Positions 42,902-51,822 of a DNA stretch of 51,848 bases are shown here, in pieces (positions within the stretch are counted from its first letter, which is position 1; every line of letters begins with the position of its first letter). This DNA is from Clostridiales bacterium (GTDB taxonomy: Bacteria > Bacillota > Clostridia > Lachnospirales > Lachnospiraceae). The notes beneath the pieces are model-generated. The model had not been told where the DNA came from. It made no database searches and worked only from the letters and a program-made list of their open reading frames with translations. A program made the position numbers and the translations under genes. The stretch is from assembly GCA_021203365.1 (NCBI GenBank), contig JAJQBI010000064.1, positions 17,794-69,641 on the forward strand, in the 5' to 3' direction.

Positions 42902-43822
42902 ATGTTAGAATCTATTTTAACTCCCAGCTTTTTTTCGTCTGTATTAAGAGCCGCCACCCCCATTCTTTACGCGACTCTGGCTTCCGGTGTGGCCTCCAAG
43001 GCCGGAATTACCAACATGGCTCTGGAAGGAATTATGCTGTTCAGCGCTTTGTTTGGCGTGATTTTCTCTTCGCTTACGCAGAGTGCGCTGATCGGACTGC
43101 TGCTGACCATTCTCTGCGGCGCTCTGCTGGGGATGTTTCTGGCGTTTTTTGTTCTGAATCTGAAGACAGATGAGATCCTGGCGGCCATCGCTATCAACCT
43201 GATGGCAACCGGCGGCACGGTTCTGATTCTCCTTGCCTTTTCCGGAGACCGGGGTGTGTCCTCCTCTGTGCAGAGTGTGGCTACGCCTACCGTGACGATT
43301 CCGATCATCAAGGATATTCCGTTTATCGGTGAGGTGCTTTCCGGTCAGAATGTGCTGACCTGGTTATCTTTGCTGGCAGTGGTTGTGATGCATCTGCTTC
43401 TGTATAAGACCCCTCTTGGACTGAATATCCGTTCTGTGGGCGAAAACAAAAATGCTGCGGAATCTGTGGGAATTAATTCCAGAAGAGTACAGTATATTGC
43501 ACTGATTCTCAGCGGCGCGCTGACGTCCATCGGAGGATTCTTCCTCTCCGGCGGCTATATGAACAGCTTTACCAAGGATATGTCCAGCGGACGCGGCTTT
43601 ATCGCTCTGGCTGCGGCCAGCATGGGCGGAAATACTCCTATTGGAGGTTTCCTGGTTTCTCTGCTGTTCGGTTTTGCCCAGGCGCTGGCCAATATTATGC
43701 AGCTGAAGAGCTTCCTTTCCTATGAGTTTGTTCTGATGGTTCCCTATCTGACCACTCTGATAGGTCTTGGAATCTATTATTATTCCCAGAAGAAGAAGCG
43801 GGAGCGCTTAAGCGGAAAATAA
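42902..43822 (+). CDS. ABC transporter permease 2, nucleoside type
   Basis: 306 residues, BPD_transp_2 family (YufQ-like). It has GVASKAGITNMALEGIMLFSALFGV and LKTDEILAAIAINLMATGG, typical of the partner permease. ATG 42902 is two bases after the previous stop, with a strong GAGGAGGAGG site. It completes the BmpA-type uptake system. It is convergent with the PfkB kinase gene that follows. Confidence 0.92.
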   Translation: MLESILTPSFFSSVLRAATPILYATLASGVASKAGITNMALEGIMLFSALFGVIFSSLTQSALIGLLLTILCGALLGMFLAFFVLNLKTDEILAAIAINLMATGGTVLILLAFSGDRGVSSSVQSVATPTVTIPIIKDIPFIGEVLSGQNVLTWLSLLAVVVMHLLLYKTPLGLNIRSVGENKNAAESVGINSRRVQYIALILSGALTSIGGFFLSGGYMNSFTKDMSSGRGFIALAAASMGGNTPIGGFLVSLLFGFAQALANIMQLKSFLSYEFVLMVPYLTTLIGLGIYYYSQKKKRERLSGK

Positions 43823-43881
43823 CGGACGCGGGAGCCTTATGCTTCCCCGCGGGACTGGCGGGGAAGCGACGGAGGCCACTG

Positions 43882-44781
43882 TTACAGGGGAAGCTTCGAA
43901 AAAATTTCGTCCGGAAGAAGGGCACCTGCCGTGCCCACCACGGCGGCGGAAACCCGGTTGGCGAACCGGAGAGCCTCCGGAAGGGACATGCCTTTTGCCA
44001 GACAGGCGATGACGGTGCCGATGTGAGAGTCCCCGGCCCCGATGGTATCCACCGGATCTGTGGGAACGGCGGGAATCATTTCCTGTGTTTTTCCGTCAAA
44101 ATAATAACAGCCTTTCTCGCCCAGTGTGATGATGACCGTGTTTCTGGTCTGGCTGTAGAGCCGGTCGGCGGCGGCGGCTACCGTGGTCTCACCGCTTGCA
44201 CTGAGCGCCTCCGTCTCATTCAGGTGAAGGATGGGGGAGAGGGCGTACAGCCGGGCTACCCGCCGGGGCGGGAGAACCGTCAGACGGGGACCGGGGGCAA
44301 AGTAGGTTTTCAGCTGCGGGTTCTGCTCCAGGAAATCAATGATGACGGGCCCGGTGGCCTCCTCAATTTCCAGTCCGCAGATGTAGACGGCCTCAATTTC
44401 ATCCAGAGGGATCTGATCGAACCATTCCTTCCGGAAAAGATATTCCGCGCCGTGGTAGCAGATGAAGGTGCGTTCGCCGGTGCTTTCCACCAGGCAGTAG
44501 CAGCAGCCGTTGTCCTGCTCCGGAGTGGGAAGGGGAGAGGTGATTCCCCGTTTCCCAAGCTCCTCACGGACAAATTGGCCGTATACGCCTGTGCCGATGG
44601 GGGAAAAGAGGATATAGGGGACGCCAAGGTGGCGGATGGAGTCGGATACGTTGTAGGCGCAGCCGCCCAGGGACATGCGCTGATTTTTTACATGGACGTC
44701 TTCTCCGGTTCTGGGAAGACGGTCTACCAGTTCCACGATAATATCCGTTACCGTGGAGCCGATTACCAGAATTTTTTTCAT
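43882..44781 (-). CDS. PfkB family sugar/nucleoside kinase
   Basis: 299 residues from ATG 44781 with AAAGGAGA upstream; the frame stays open further upstream without family sequence. MKKILVIGSTVTDIIV, SLGGCAYNVSDSIRHLG and the C-terminal DTIGAGDSHIGT show a PfkB fold with the catalytic Asp. The GGCAYN loop differs from ribokinase GGKGANQ, so the substrate is different, and a nucleoside or modified nucleoside is plausible from the surroundings. It is divergent from the deaminase gene with a 126-base shared gap that I could not resolve into clear promoters. Confidence 0.82.
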   Translation of the reverse strand: MKKILVIGSTVTDIIVELVDRLPRTGEDVHVKNQRMSLGGCAYNVSDSIRHLGVPYILFSPIGTGVYGQFVREELGKRGITSPLPTPEQDNGCCYCLVESTGERTFICYHGAEYLFRKEWFDQIPLDEIEAVYICGLEIEEATGPVIIDFLEQNPQLKTYFAPGPRLTVLPPRRVARLYALSPILHLNETEALSASGETTVAAAADRLYSQTRNTVIITLGEKGCYYFDGKTQEMIPAVPTDPVDTIGAGDSHIGTVIACLAKGMSLPEALRFANRVSAAVVGTAGALLPDEIFSKLPL

Positions 44782-44907
44782 GGGAGTCTCCTTTGCTGCT
44801 TTCGCATGTAGTTGTGGGACCGGACCTTCAGGATTCAGACGGGGCAATGCCCCGGTTTTCTGCGGTCCGTCCACTATTATATCACAAATAACTGAAAGGA
44901 GGGGATT

Positions 44908-46212
44908 ATGGTTCAGAGAATCCTTTTAAAAAATGCATCTCTTCTCACAGAAGAGGGAGAATGTCTCCGGGGAAAAAATGTGTACATCTCCGGAGGCCGA
45001 ATTGAGAAAATTACAGACCGGGATCAGGATGACGCTGCGCTGCCTGTGACAGAGACGGTGGACTGCTCAAAATATTATGTCAGCCCGGGTCTTGCCAATC
45101 TTCACACTCACACCGCCATGAACATTTTTAAGGGAATCGCCGAGGATGTGACGGCGGACGCCTGGTTTAACGAGATGATCTGGCCCTATGAGAGCAAAAT
45201 GACGGATGAGGATGTTTACATCGGTACGCTGCTGGGCATCGGGGAGATGATCAACAATGGAGTTACGGTTTTCGCGGATCATTATTTCAGCGAGGATCAG
45301 GTGCTCCGGGCCGTAAAGGAAACCGGAGTCCGCGGAGATCTGGCGCCTACGGTTTTCGGGGCTTCTTCGGATTTCCCGGAACGTCTGGCTCAGGTGTCGG
45401 AATTTATACAGGCGCACAGGGAGGACTCAGACCGTGTGGCCTTTCACATGGGCCCACACGCCAATTATACCTGCCCTGGGGAGACTCTGGGACAGATTGT
45501 GGATGAAGCGAAGCGCCTGAACCTGCCCATTCATCTCCATGTTTCTGAGGAGGATGTGCAGGTGGAAAAGGCCAGAAAGGAGACGGGTCTTACGCCCTTT
45601 GGCCTGCTTGCCCGCGCCGGAGGCTTCGACTGTAAGGTGCTGATCGGCCATGGGCTGTGGGTGGAAGAGGAGGACCTGGAGCTTCTGCGGGATGACACCT
45701 GGTTTGCCTTCTGTCCCAAAACCTATATGAAGCTGGCTTCTGGCAGAGGAGGATTTTTTGACTGGCATTCCCGGATTCACTATGGATTCGGTACAGACGG
45801 AGCCGCCAGCTCCAATACTCTGAATCCTGTGGAGCAGGCCAGGCTGCTGGGCCTTCTGGGGAAATTTGACGCCAGAGACGCCTCCGCGTTCTCTGCAGTG
45901 GAGCTCTGGAAGCATCTTATGGGCGGTCACCGGGCTTTTTCCTTCGGGACAGGTTACATGAAGGAGGGAGCGCCGGCGGATCTTGTGATCTGGGATCTGT
46001 ATCAGCCGGATACTTTTCCGTTTTACAGTCCTCTGTCTTCGATTTTGTACAGCAGCAACAGTCAGAATGTGCGCTATACCATGGTTGGAGGAGATTTCCT
46101 GAAATATGACGGAAAACTGAAGATGGATATGGACGGGCTGCAAAAAGAAGCCATCCGTCTTCAGAAGGCACTTCTTGCCAGAGGAAAGGGAAAAGCGGAG
46201 ATTTCCTATTAA
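44908..46212 (+). CDS. MTA/SAH deaminase-type amidohydrolase
   Basis: 434 residues of the amidohydrolase superfamily. NLHTHTAMN (HxH), HLHVSE, IGHG and the GTDGAASSN Asp are the metal and catalytic residues of the ATZ/TRZ-like group whose named members include 5-methylthioadenosine/S-adenosylhomocysteine deaminase. ATG follows AAAGGAGGGG. In this position, just before DeoD, it likely deaminates adenosine-type nucleosides to inosine-type ones. Confidence 0.85.
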   Translation: MVQRILLKNASLLTEEGECLRGKNVYISGGRIEKITDRDQDDAALPVTETVDCSKYYVSPGLANLHTHTAMNIFKGIAEDVTADAWFNEMIWPYESKMTDEDVYIGTLLGIGEMINNGVTVFADHYFSEDQVLRAVKETGVRGDLAPTVFGASSDFPERLAQVSEFIQAHREDSDRVAFHMGPHANYTCPGETLGQIVDEAKRLNLPIHLHVSEEDVQVEKARKETGLTPFGLLARAGGFDCKVLIGHGLWVEEEDLELLRDDTWFAFCPKTYMKLASGRGGFFDWHSRIHYGFGTDGAASSNTLNPVEQARLLGLLGKFDARDASAFSAVELWKHLMGGHRAFSFGTGYMKEGAPADLVIWDLYQPDTFPFYSPLSSILYSSNSQNVRYTMVGGDFLKYDGKLKMDMDGLQKEAIRLQKALLARGKGKAEISY

Positions 46213-46305
46213 GAGATCCGAAGAATAAAACAGCCGGTCCGTATCCGGAAGGATATTTCCGGTCGTATGCAGTATGTTAAATTTACAGACAGGGAGGAAT
46301 ACAAT

Positions 46306-47010
46306 ATGTCAGTACCGACACCACACAACACCGCGAAGGTGGGAGACATTGCGAAAAAGGTTCTTATGCCGGGGGATCCCCTCCGGGCGAAATACATTGC
46401 GGAAAACTATCTGGAGAATCCGGTATGCTTTAATACGGTGCGCAACGTGCTGGGCTATACCGGAACTTATCATGGGAAAGAGGTCTCTGTAATGGCCAGC
46501 GGCATGGGTATGCCGTCCATCGGGATCTATAGCTATGAGCTGTATCATTTTTACGATGTGGATCAGATTATCCGCATCGGCTCCGCGGGAGCGCTGCAGG
46601 ACGATCTGAATGTGATGGATGTGGTGATCGCCATGGGCGCCTGCACCGATTCCAATTTCGGAAGTCAGTTTGAGCTTCCGGGAACCTTCTGTCCTATTTC
46701 CGATTACAAGCTGCTTGCCAGAGCTGTGGAGGTGGCAAAGGAGCAGGGCACACCGGTGCGTGTGGGCAACGTGGTCTCTTCCGATGTGTTTTACAGTGAC
46801 CGCGCCGCCAGAACGGAAGGCTGGCGGAAGATGGGAGTTCTGTGCGCAGAGATGGAATGTGCAGGCCTTTTCATGACCGCTGCCAGAGCCGGAAAACAGG
46901 CGCTGGGCATTCTCACGATTTCGGATCATCTGTATCGGGAGGAAGCGATCTCGGCGGAAGCCCGTCAGACCTCCTTCCATAAGATGATGGAGATTGCGCT
47001 GGAGATCTGA
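46306..47010 (+). CDS. deoD: Purine-nucleoside phosphorylase, DeoD type
   Basis: 234 residues, close to the E. coli length (239). MPGDPLRAKYIAENYL, GMGMPSIGIYSYEL, RIGSAGAL and EMECAGLF are family motifs, with the catalytic Asp in TISDHL. It splits purine (deoxy)ribonucleosides with phosphate to base and ribose 1-phosphate. ATG at 46306 has AGGGAGG; upstream frame is not family-like. It follows the deaminase by 93 bases without a clear terminator. Confidence 0.93.
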   Translation: MSVPTPHNTAKVGDIAKKVLMPGDPLRAKYIAENYLENPVCFNTVRNVLGYTGTYHGKEVSVMASGMGMPSIGIYSYELYHFYDVDQIIRIGSAGALQDDLNVMDVVIAMGACTDSNFGSQFELPGTFCPISDYKLLARAVEVAKEQGTPVRVGNVVSSDVFYSDRAARTEGWRKMGVLCAEMECAGLFMTAARAGKQALGILTISDHLYREEAISAEARQTSFHKMMEIALEI

Positions 47011-47039
47011 GAAGGGTCTTCTGCTGGATGCAAATAACC

Positions 47040-47069
47040 GGGGCTGCCTCCTTTATGGACGGCAGCCCC
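47040..47069 (+). terminator. GC-rich hairpin between deoD and the MFS gene
   Basis: A 9-bp perfect stem (GGGGCTGCC, 47040-47048, with 47061-47069). It is followed by only TTCTC, so it may be a weak terminator or attenuator, 21 bases before the MFS start. Confidence 0.65.
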
Positions 47070-47090
47070 TTCTCAATACGGAGCAGACCG

Positions 47091-48293
47091 ATGAAATTTA
47101 CTTATAAACACACTATGTATGCCTGCTTTATCGGCTATATCGTCCAGGCAGTCGTCAACAACTTCGCGCCCCTTTTGTTTCTGACCTTTCACTCCACCTA
47201 TGGAATTCCCATCTCCCGGATCACCTTTCTGGTGACCTTTAATTTTGGACTGCAGCTGGTAGTTGATCTTCTGTCCGCAGGGTTTGTGGACCGGATCGGT
47301 TATCGGACGGCGGCCCTGGCGGCTCATGTCCTTTCTGCGGCCGGGCTTCTCTGTCTGGCAATCCTTCCGGAGCTTCTGCCGGATCCCTTTGTGGGATTGT
47401 TAATTTCTGTGATGGTTTACGCTTTGGGCGGCGGACTTCTGGAGGTGCTGATCAGTCCGATTGTGGAGGCCTGCCCCAATGACAATAAAGAGGGAGCCAT
47501 GAGTATTCTTCACTCCTTCTATTGCTGGGGCCATGTGGGAGTGGTATTGATTTCCACCCTGTTTTTTGCGGTTTTTGGAATTGCAAACTGGAAAATCATG
47601 GCGGCTCTGTGGGCAGTGATCCCTGCGGTCAATGCATTTCTGTTTGCGAAGGTGCCCATCGCCAGTCTGATGGAAGAAGGGGAGAAAGGACTTTCCACGA
47701 AGGAGCTTCTGTCTCTGAAAACCTTCTGGCTTCTTGCCGTGCTGATGGTGTGCGCCGGTGCCAGTGAGCAGGCGGTGAGCCAGTGGGCTTCCACCTTCGC
47801 GGAGCAGAGCCTTGGGATTTCCAAAACCATCGGGGATCTGGCCGGTCCCATGCTTTTTGCCATTACCATGGGCACCTCCCGGGCCCTTTATGGAAAATAC
47901 AGCGAGAGACTGAATCTGTCCTGTGCCATCCTGGGCAGCAGTCTGCTCTGCGTGGCTTCCTATCTGCTGATCTCCCTGTCTCCCTGGTCGGTCCTGGGGT
48001 TTGCGGGCTGCGCCCTCTGCGGATTTTCAGTGGGTATATTGTGGCCGGGTACCTTCAGTATGGCTGCTCTGAAAATTCATGGAGGCGGAACTGCCATGTT
48101 CGCCTTTTACGCTCTGGCCGGAGACCTGGGCTGCTCTCTGGGCCCCACGGTTGTGGGCCGGGTTTCCGCGGCGGCGGGGGATAATCTGAAAACCGGGATT
48201 CTAACAGCCATTGTTTTCCCGGCACTGCTGGTTTTTGGTGTGCTTCTTCTGCGAAAAATGACTCCGGAACGAAAGGGTGTTCAGAAAAGATGA
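47091..48293 (+). CDS. MFS transporter (purine/nucleoside or sugar candidate)
   Basis: 400 residues, 12 predicted membrane segments. Start ATG 47091 has GGAG seven bases upstream; earlier in-frame ATGs at 47028 and 47055 would translate through the hairpin. FVDRIGYRTAA in the 2-3 loop is the MFS motif. The neighbours suggest export or uptake of a purine or sugar. The sequence gives no proof. It overlaps trmO by four bases. Confidence 0.83.
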   Translation: MKFTYKHTMYACFIGYIVQAVVNNFAPLLFLTFHSTYGIPISRITFLVTFNFGLQLVVDLLSAGFVDRIGYRTAALAAHVLSAAGLLCLAILPELLPDPFVGLLISVMVYALGGGLLEVLISPIVEACPNDNKEGAMSILHSFYCWGHVGVVLISTLFFAVFGIANWKIMAALWAVIPAVNAFLFAKVPIASLMEEGEKGLSTKELLSLKTFWLLAVLMVCAGASEQAVSQWASTFAEQSLGISKTIGDLAGPMLFAITMGTSRALYGKYSERLNLSCAILGSSLLCVASYLLISLSPWSVLGFAGCALCGFSVGILWPGTFSMAALKIHGGGTAMFAFYALAGDLGCSLGPTVVGRVSAAAGDNLKTGILTAIVFPALLVFGVLLLRKMTPERKGVQKR

Positions 48294-49000
48294 AAAGGAT
48301 TGCAAAGGTACACAGCGATTTTCCCACCAAGTTTGGAATTCCCCGTCAGAGCGGGAGAGTGGAGGAGCTGAAGGCCAGAGTTGTCTTTGAACCGGAATAC
48401 AGAGATCCCCAGGCCTTCCGCGGCCTGGAGGAGTTTACGCATATCTGGCTGCTCTGGGAATTTTCGGAGGTCAGGGATCGTCCCTGGTCCCCTACGGTGC
48501 GGCCGCCCCGTCTGGGGGGAAATGTGCGGATGGGTGTTTTTGCCACCCGCTCCCCCTTTCGGCCCAATCCCATCGGGCTTTCCTGCGTCCGTCTGGAAAG
48601 GATTCAGTTTCATCCTGCCCTGGGACCGGTTCTTCATATCGCCGGGGCGGATCTGATGGACGGCACCCCTGTCTATGATATAAAGCCCTATCTGCCGGGG
48701 ACGGACAGCCATCCGCAGGCTTCTTCGGGATTTGCCGGGAAAGGCGCAAACCACCGCCTGGAGGTAATTTTTCCGGAACACTGGCTTCAGATGATACCAG
48801 AGGAAAAAAGACAGGCTCTTCTGGCGGTCCTCGCGGAGGATCCCAGGCCGGCCTACCAGCACGATCCGGGCAGAGTGTATGGTATGCCCTTTGCCGGCCG
48901 GGATATTCATTTTACCGTGGAGGGCGATGTACTGACAGTGTGTGAGGTGGTCCGAACGGATATAAAAAATCCGGGGGATCCGGAATGGACATTTCGGTGA
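48290..49000 (+). CDS. trmO: tRNA (N6-threonylcarbamoyladenosine(37)-N6)-methyltransferase TrmO
   Basis: 236 residues. RIAKVHSDFPTKFGIPRQSGRV, FTHIWLLWEF and GVFATRSPFRPNPIGLSCVRL are the TrmO (UPF0066) signatures. The enzyme methylates t6A37 in tRNA with S-adenosylmethionine. ATG overlaps the MFS stop (ATGA), so it is transcribed with it, a link that is probably incidental. The C-terminal part (PRPAYQHDPGRVYG) is also family-typical. Confidence 0.92.
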   Translation: MKRIAKVHSDFPTKFGIPRQSGRVEELKARVVFEPEYRDPQAFRGLEEFTHIWLLWEFSEVRDRPWSPTVRPPRLGGNVRMGVFATRSPFRPNPIGLSCVRLERIQFHPALGPVLHIAGADLMDGTPVYDIKPYLPGTDSHPQASSGFAGKGANHRLEVIFPEHWLQMIPEEKRQALLAVLAEDPRPAYQHDPGRVYGMPFAGRDIHFTVEGDVLTVCEVVRTDIKNPGDPEWTFR

Positions 49001-49075
49001 TTGGTATTATTAGATAAAACGATACGAGGGTTTTTGAAAGAAATTACGAAAATATAAAACCAGGTCACTTCATTA

Positions 49076-49104
49076 TTGACAGAATTCTCTTTTTCAGGCA
49101 TAAT
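49076..49104 (+). promoter_or_regulatory. Promoter of the alpha-L-fucosidase gene
   Basis: TTGACA (49076-49081) and CATAAT (49099-49104) with a 17-base spacer, about 100 bases before the ATG at 49203. Confidence 0.8.
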
Positions 49105-49120
49105 TAGTCCATGCAATAAA

Positions 49121-49134
49121 GTAAAACGTTTCGA
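49121..49134 (+). promoter_or_regulatory. LacI-type operator downstream of the fucosidase promoter
   Basis: GTAAAACGTTTCGA contains the palindrome AAACGTTT. Its reverse complement (TCGAAACGTTTTAC) matches the site at 51809-51822 (ACGAAACGTTATAT) in 11 of 14 positions, including CGAAACGTT. It lies just after the -10, where repressor binding would block transcription. Confidence 0.7.
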
Positions 49135-49202
49135 ATTGAAGGCACCCTGAAACAAAAAATCTGCCTGAGCAGATATTACGACACATGAAAAGGAGACAAC
49201 CT

Positions 49203-50447
49203 ATGCAGGACACAAAGCAGCAGTGGTTTAAGGACGCGAAATTCGGATTGTTTATCCATTGGGGTCTGTATTCCATTCTGGCCGGTGAGTACAATGGACA
49301 GAAAACTGAACGTATCGCGGAATGGATTATGAATGATCTGGATATTCCGGTACAGGAATATGAGAAGCTGGCTTCCCGGTTTAATCCTATAGAGTTTGAT
49401 CCGGACGGAATCGTGCGCCGGGCAAAGGAATGGGGAATGAAGTATCTTGTGTTCACCGCAAAGCATCATGAAGGCTTTGCCATGTGGGATTCCAAATGCA
49501 GTGATTACAATGTAGTAAAAGCGACTCCCTACGGAAAAGACATTGTGCGTCAGTTCCGGGAGGCCTGTGACAAATATGACATGAAGCTTGGTTTTTATTA
49601 TTCCCAGGCTCAGGACTGGCATGACCCCGACGGATATATGGCCCGGAAGGATAATTCTCACAAAAACTACCGCGCCTATCTGGAGCGGAAATGCTTCCCC
49701 CAGCTTCGGGAGCTTCTGACAGAGTATGGGGAAGTCGCGCTGATCTGGTTTGACACACCCATGGGCACAACCGCGGAAGAGAGCGAGGAAATGGTGCGTC
49801 TGGTGAAGAGTATTCAGCCGAACTGTATTGTCAGCGGAAGAATCGGAAACGGCCTTGGAGAATATATGACCACAGGCGACAACTTTATCCCCCGCCTGCC
49901 CTATGAAGGCGACTGGGAGGTTCCAGCCACACTGAACGATACCTGGGGATACAGTAAGTTTGACCATAACTGGAAGAACCCGGATGAGATTATTCACCTT
50001 CTGGCGAAAATCAACAGCCGGGGAGGCAATTATCTTCTGAACATCGGTCCCATGAGCAGCGGAAAGGTGCCGGAGGAGAGTCTGCGGATTCTGGATGAGG
50101 TGGGAACCTATGTGCGGGAGAACGCGGAGGCGATTTTCGGTACAAAGCGTATGGGCGTATATCCGTACGAGCTGGACTGGGGAATTCTGACCCGGAAGGA
50201 TTATAAGATTTTTATCCACGTATTTAAGCCCAGGATTCGGGCGGAGCTTCTGAATATCGGAAATAAGGTAAAGGGAGCTTATCTTGTGCCGGATGGACGG
50301 CCGCTGGAATTCCGGGAAGAGACCACATGTGAAGGGCCTACCCTTATAGAGGTGCAGATTCCGGAGGATTATCGCGGAAAGAAGAATTATACCATCTGCA
50401 TTGACACAGAGGAAGCGGAGCCTGTCTTTGAGCCGATTCAGGGATGA
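49203..50447 (+). CDS. Alpha-L-fucosidase, GH29
   Basis: 414 residues. The fold starts with WFKDAKFGLFIHWG, then KHHEGFAMWDS (His88, His89). The nucleophile is Asp184 in LIWFDTPM. There is no signal peptide, so it works inside the cell on imported fucosyl oligosaccharides. ATG 49203 is chosen since AAAGGAGA lies 8 bases ahead; the upstream ATG at 49185 overlaps that site. Terminal GH29 segments and the GGNYLLNIGP motif are present. Regulated by the LacI gene that follows in the opposite direction. Confidence 0.92.
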   Translation: MQDTKQQWFKDAKFGLFIHWGLYSILAGEYNGQKTERIAEWIMNDLDIPVQEYEKLASRFNPIEFDPDGIVRRAKEWGMKYLVFTAKHHEGFAMWDSKCSDYNVVKATPYGKDIVRQFREACDKYDMKLGFYYSQAQDWHDPDGYMARKDNSHKNYRAYLERKCFPQLRELLTEYGEVALIWFDTPMGTTAEESEEMVRLVKSIQPNCIVSGRIGNGLGEYMTTGDNFIPRLPYEGDWEVPATLNDTWGYSKFDHNWKNPDEIIHLLAKINSRGGNYLLNIGPMSSGKVPEESLRILDEVGTYVRENAEAIFGTKRMGVYPYELDWGILTRKDYKIFIHVFKPRIRAELLNIGNKVKGAYLVPDGRPLEFREETTCEGPTLIEVQIPEDYRGKKNYTICIDTEEAEPVFEPIQG

Positions 50448-50562
50448 GGCAGCTGCTGTCCAGGCATGGAAGGGATTATTTGGGAAAAAGAATCCGGTGC
50501 CGAAGGGGCAGAGTCATCTTCAGAAGATATTTTTAGTTCGATGTTTATGGGAATTAAGTGAG

Positions 50563-50601
50563 ACAGAGGCTGTCGGAAAGGATCCGGCAGCCTCTGTTTT
50601 G
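50563..50601 (+). terminator. Bidirectional terminator between fucosidase and LacI
   Basis: A 15-base stem (50563-50577 with 50583-50597; one G-U pair), loop AAGGA, then TTTT. It is shared by the convergent genes. Confidence 0.9.
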
Positions 50602-50623
50602 TAAATAAAGTATTTTCGGGAAT

Positions 50624-51658
50624 CTATACTTTTACAGACAGATCTTTTACAGACCTGCGTTCACGGAAGCTTACATCCAGGAAATCCGTGCGCGGAAAAT
50701 CCGCGTAATCCCCCTCCATTCTCTGCAGCAGAGTGGCGGAGGCCCGTTTTCCGATTCCGTCCAGATCCTGGGCCACACAGGTGATGGGGGGATACATTCC
50801 GGCGAACAGGGGATCGTCGTCAAAGACCACGATGGAGAGATCCTCCGGGACAGAATATCCAAGCTCGCTGATTTCCATCAGTCCGCCCAGGGCGGTGAGG
50901 TAATTGGTAAAAAAAATCGCACCGGGACGCTCCGGACTCTTCAGAAGCTGACGGAGATACTGGCGGCCCAGGTCAGTCACAGTTTCATGGTATGTAAATA
51001 CAAAAGGAGGGAATTTCTGTTCAAAAGAGATTCCTTCCTTTTCATAAACACTGGAAAAACCCAGAATTCTCTGGGAAACCGTGTAGGAATTCAAAGCTCT
51101 TTCCACAATGTATATATCCCTGTGTCCCTTTTCCAGAAGATGTTTTCCCAGAAGCTCTCCCCCTCGGTAATTGTTGGTCAGAGCAAGATCTACGGGGTAT
51201 TGCTCCATGCAGGTGGGATACTGATCCAGAAGCACCACCGGAATCCCAGCCTCCTGGAAAATATGATAACGGTTGTCTTCCATATTGTTTGGAAGCATGA
51301 TCACGCCGTCCACATGCTGGGAAATGATGCTCTGAATGACATCGCCCTCTTCTTCCTCGCTGCAGTTAAAGGAGCAGGCGATAACGGTGTAATTGGACTG
51401 CATGAAAAAATGGCAGACAGAGGCGAGAAGATTTCCCCAGAAGTAATTGGCCAGATTGGAAATCAGGATGGCGACCGTCCGGGTTTTTTTGGAACGAAGC
51501 TTCTGGGCGGTGTGGTTGGGGTGATAATCCAGCCGCTCAATGGCTTCCTTGATCAGGACCCGGCTCTGATCGCTGATTCTGCGGTCATTCAGGTATTTTG
51601 AGACTGTGGCGAGTGAGAGGCCGGTTTCTTTTGCGATGTCTTTGATGGTAGCTTTCAT
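50624..51658 (-). CDS. LacI family transcriptional regulator
   Basis: 344 residues. The N-terminus ATIKDIAKETGLSLATVSKYLNDR is the LacI helix-turn-helix, and LRSKKTRTVAILISNL begins the sugar-binding domain. It probably represses the convergent fucosidase and itself or a gene to the right, because CGAAACGTT operators occur at both ends. The effector is not evident, though a fucosylated sugar is likely from context. Confidence 0.92.
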   Translation of the reverse strand: MKATIKDIAKETGLSLATVSKYLNDRRISDQSRVLIKEAIERLDYHPNHTAQKLRSKKTRTVAILISNLANYFWGNLLASVCHFFMQSNYTVIACSFNCSEEEEGDVIQSIISQHVDGVIMLPNNMEDNRYHIFQEAGIPVVLLDQYPTCMEQYPVDLALTNNYRGGELLGKHLLEKGHRDIYIVERALNSYTVSQRILGFSSVYEKEGISFEQKFPPFVFTYHETVTDLGRQYLRQLLKSPERPGAIFFTNYLTALGGLMEISELGYSVPEDLSIVVFDDDPLFAGMYPPITCVAQDLDGIGKRASATLLQRMEGDYADFPRTDFLDVSFRERRSVKDLSVKV

Positions 51659-51767
51659 ATCGTATTCTCCATAAATTTGTTTCCAGGCGGGACAGGTCTA
51701 TGTCACAGATTCCGCGTTTTACATGCCGAAAAATAAGCATGGTTCACTGTTTTCCTTATATTTTGAA

Positions 51768-51796
51768 ATTTTATCATGGATAACGGATGAACACAA
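51768..51796 (-). promoter_or_regulatory. Promoter of the LacI gene
   Basis: On the minus strand TTGTGT (51791-51796) and TAAAAT (51768-51773) are 17 bases apart. Confidence 0.6.
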
Positions 51797-51808
51797 GGAA
51801 AAATAAAA

Positions 51809-51822
51809 ACGAAACGTTATAT
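51809..51822. promoter_or_regulatory. Second LacI-type operator
   Basis: ACGAAACGTTATAT lies about 13 bases upstream of the LacI -35. It probably also controls a gene that begins beyond the right end of the window. Confidence 0.65.

Noticed and set aside
45427-46143. 238-residue minus-strand frame inside the deaminase gene
   Set aside because: No RBS or promoter; amidohydrolase motifs on the plus strand are decisive.
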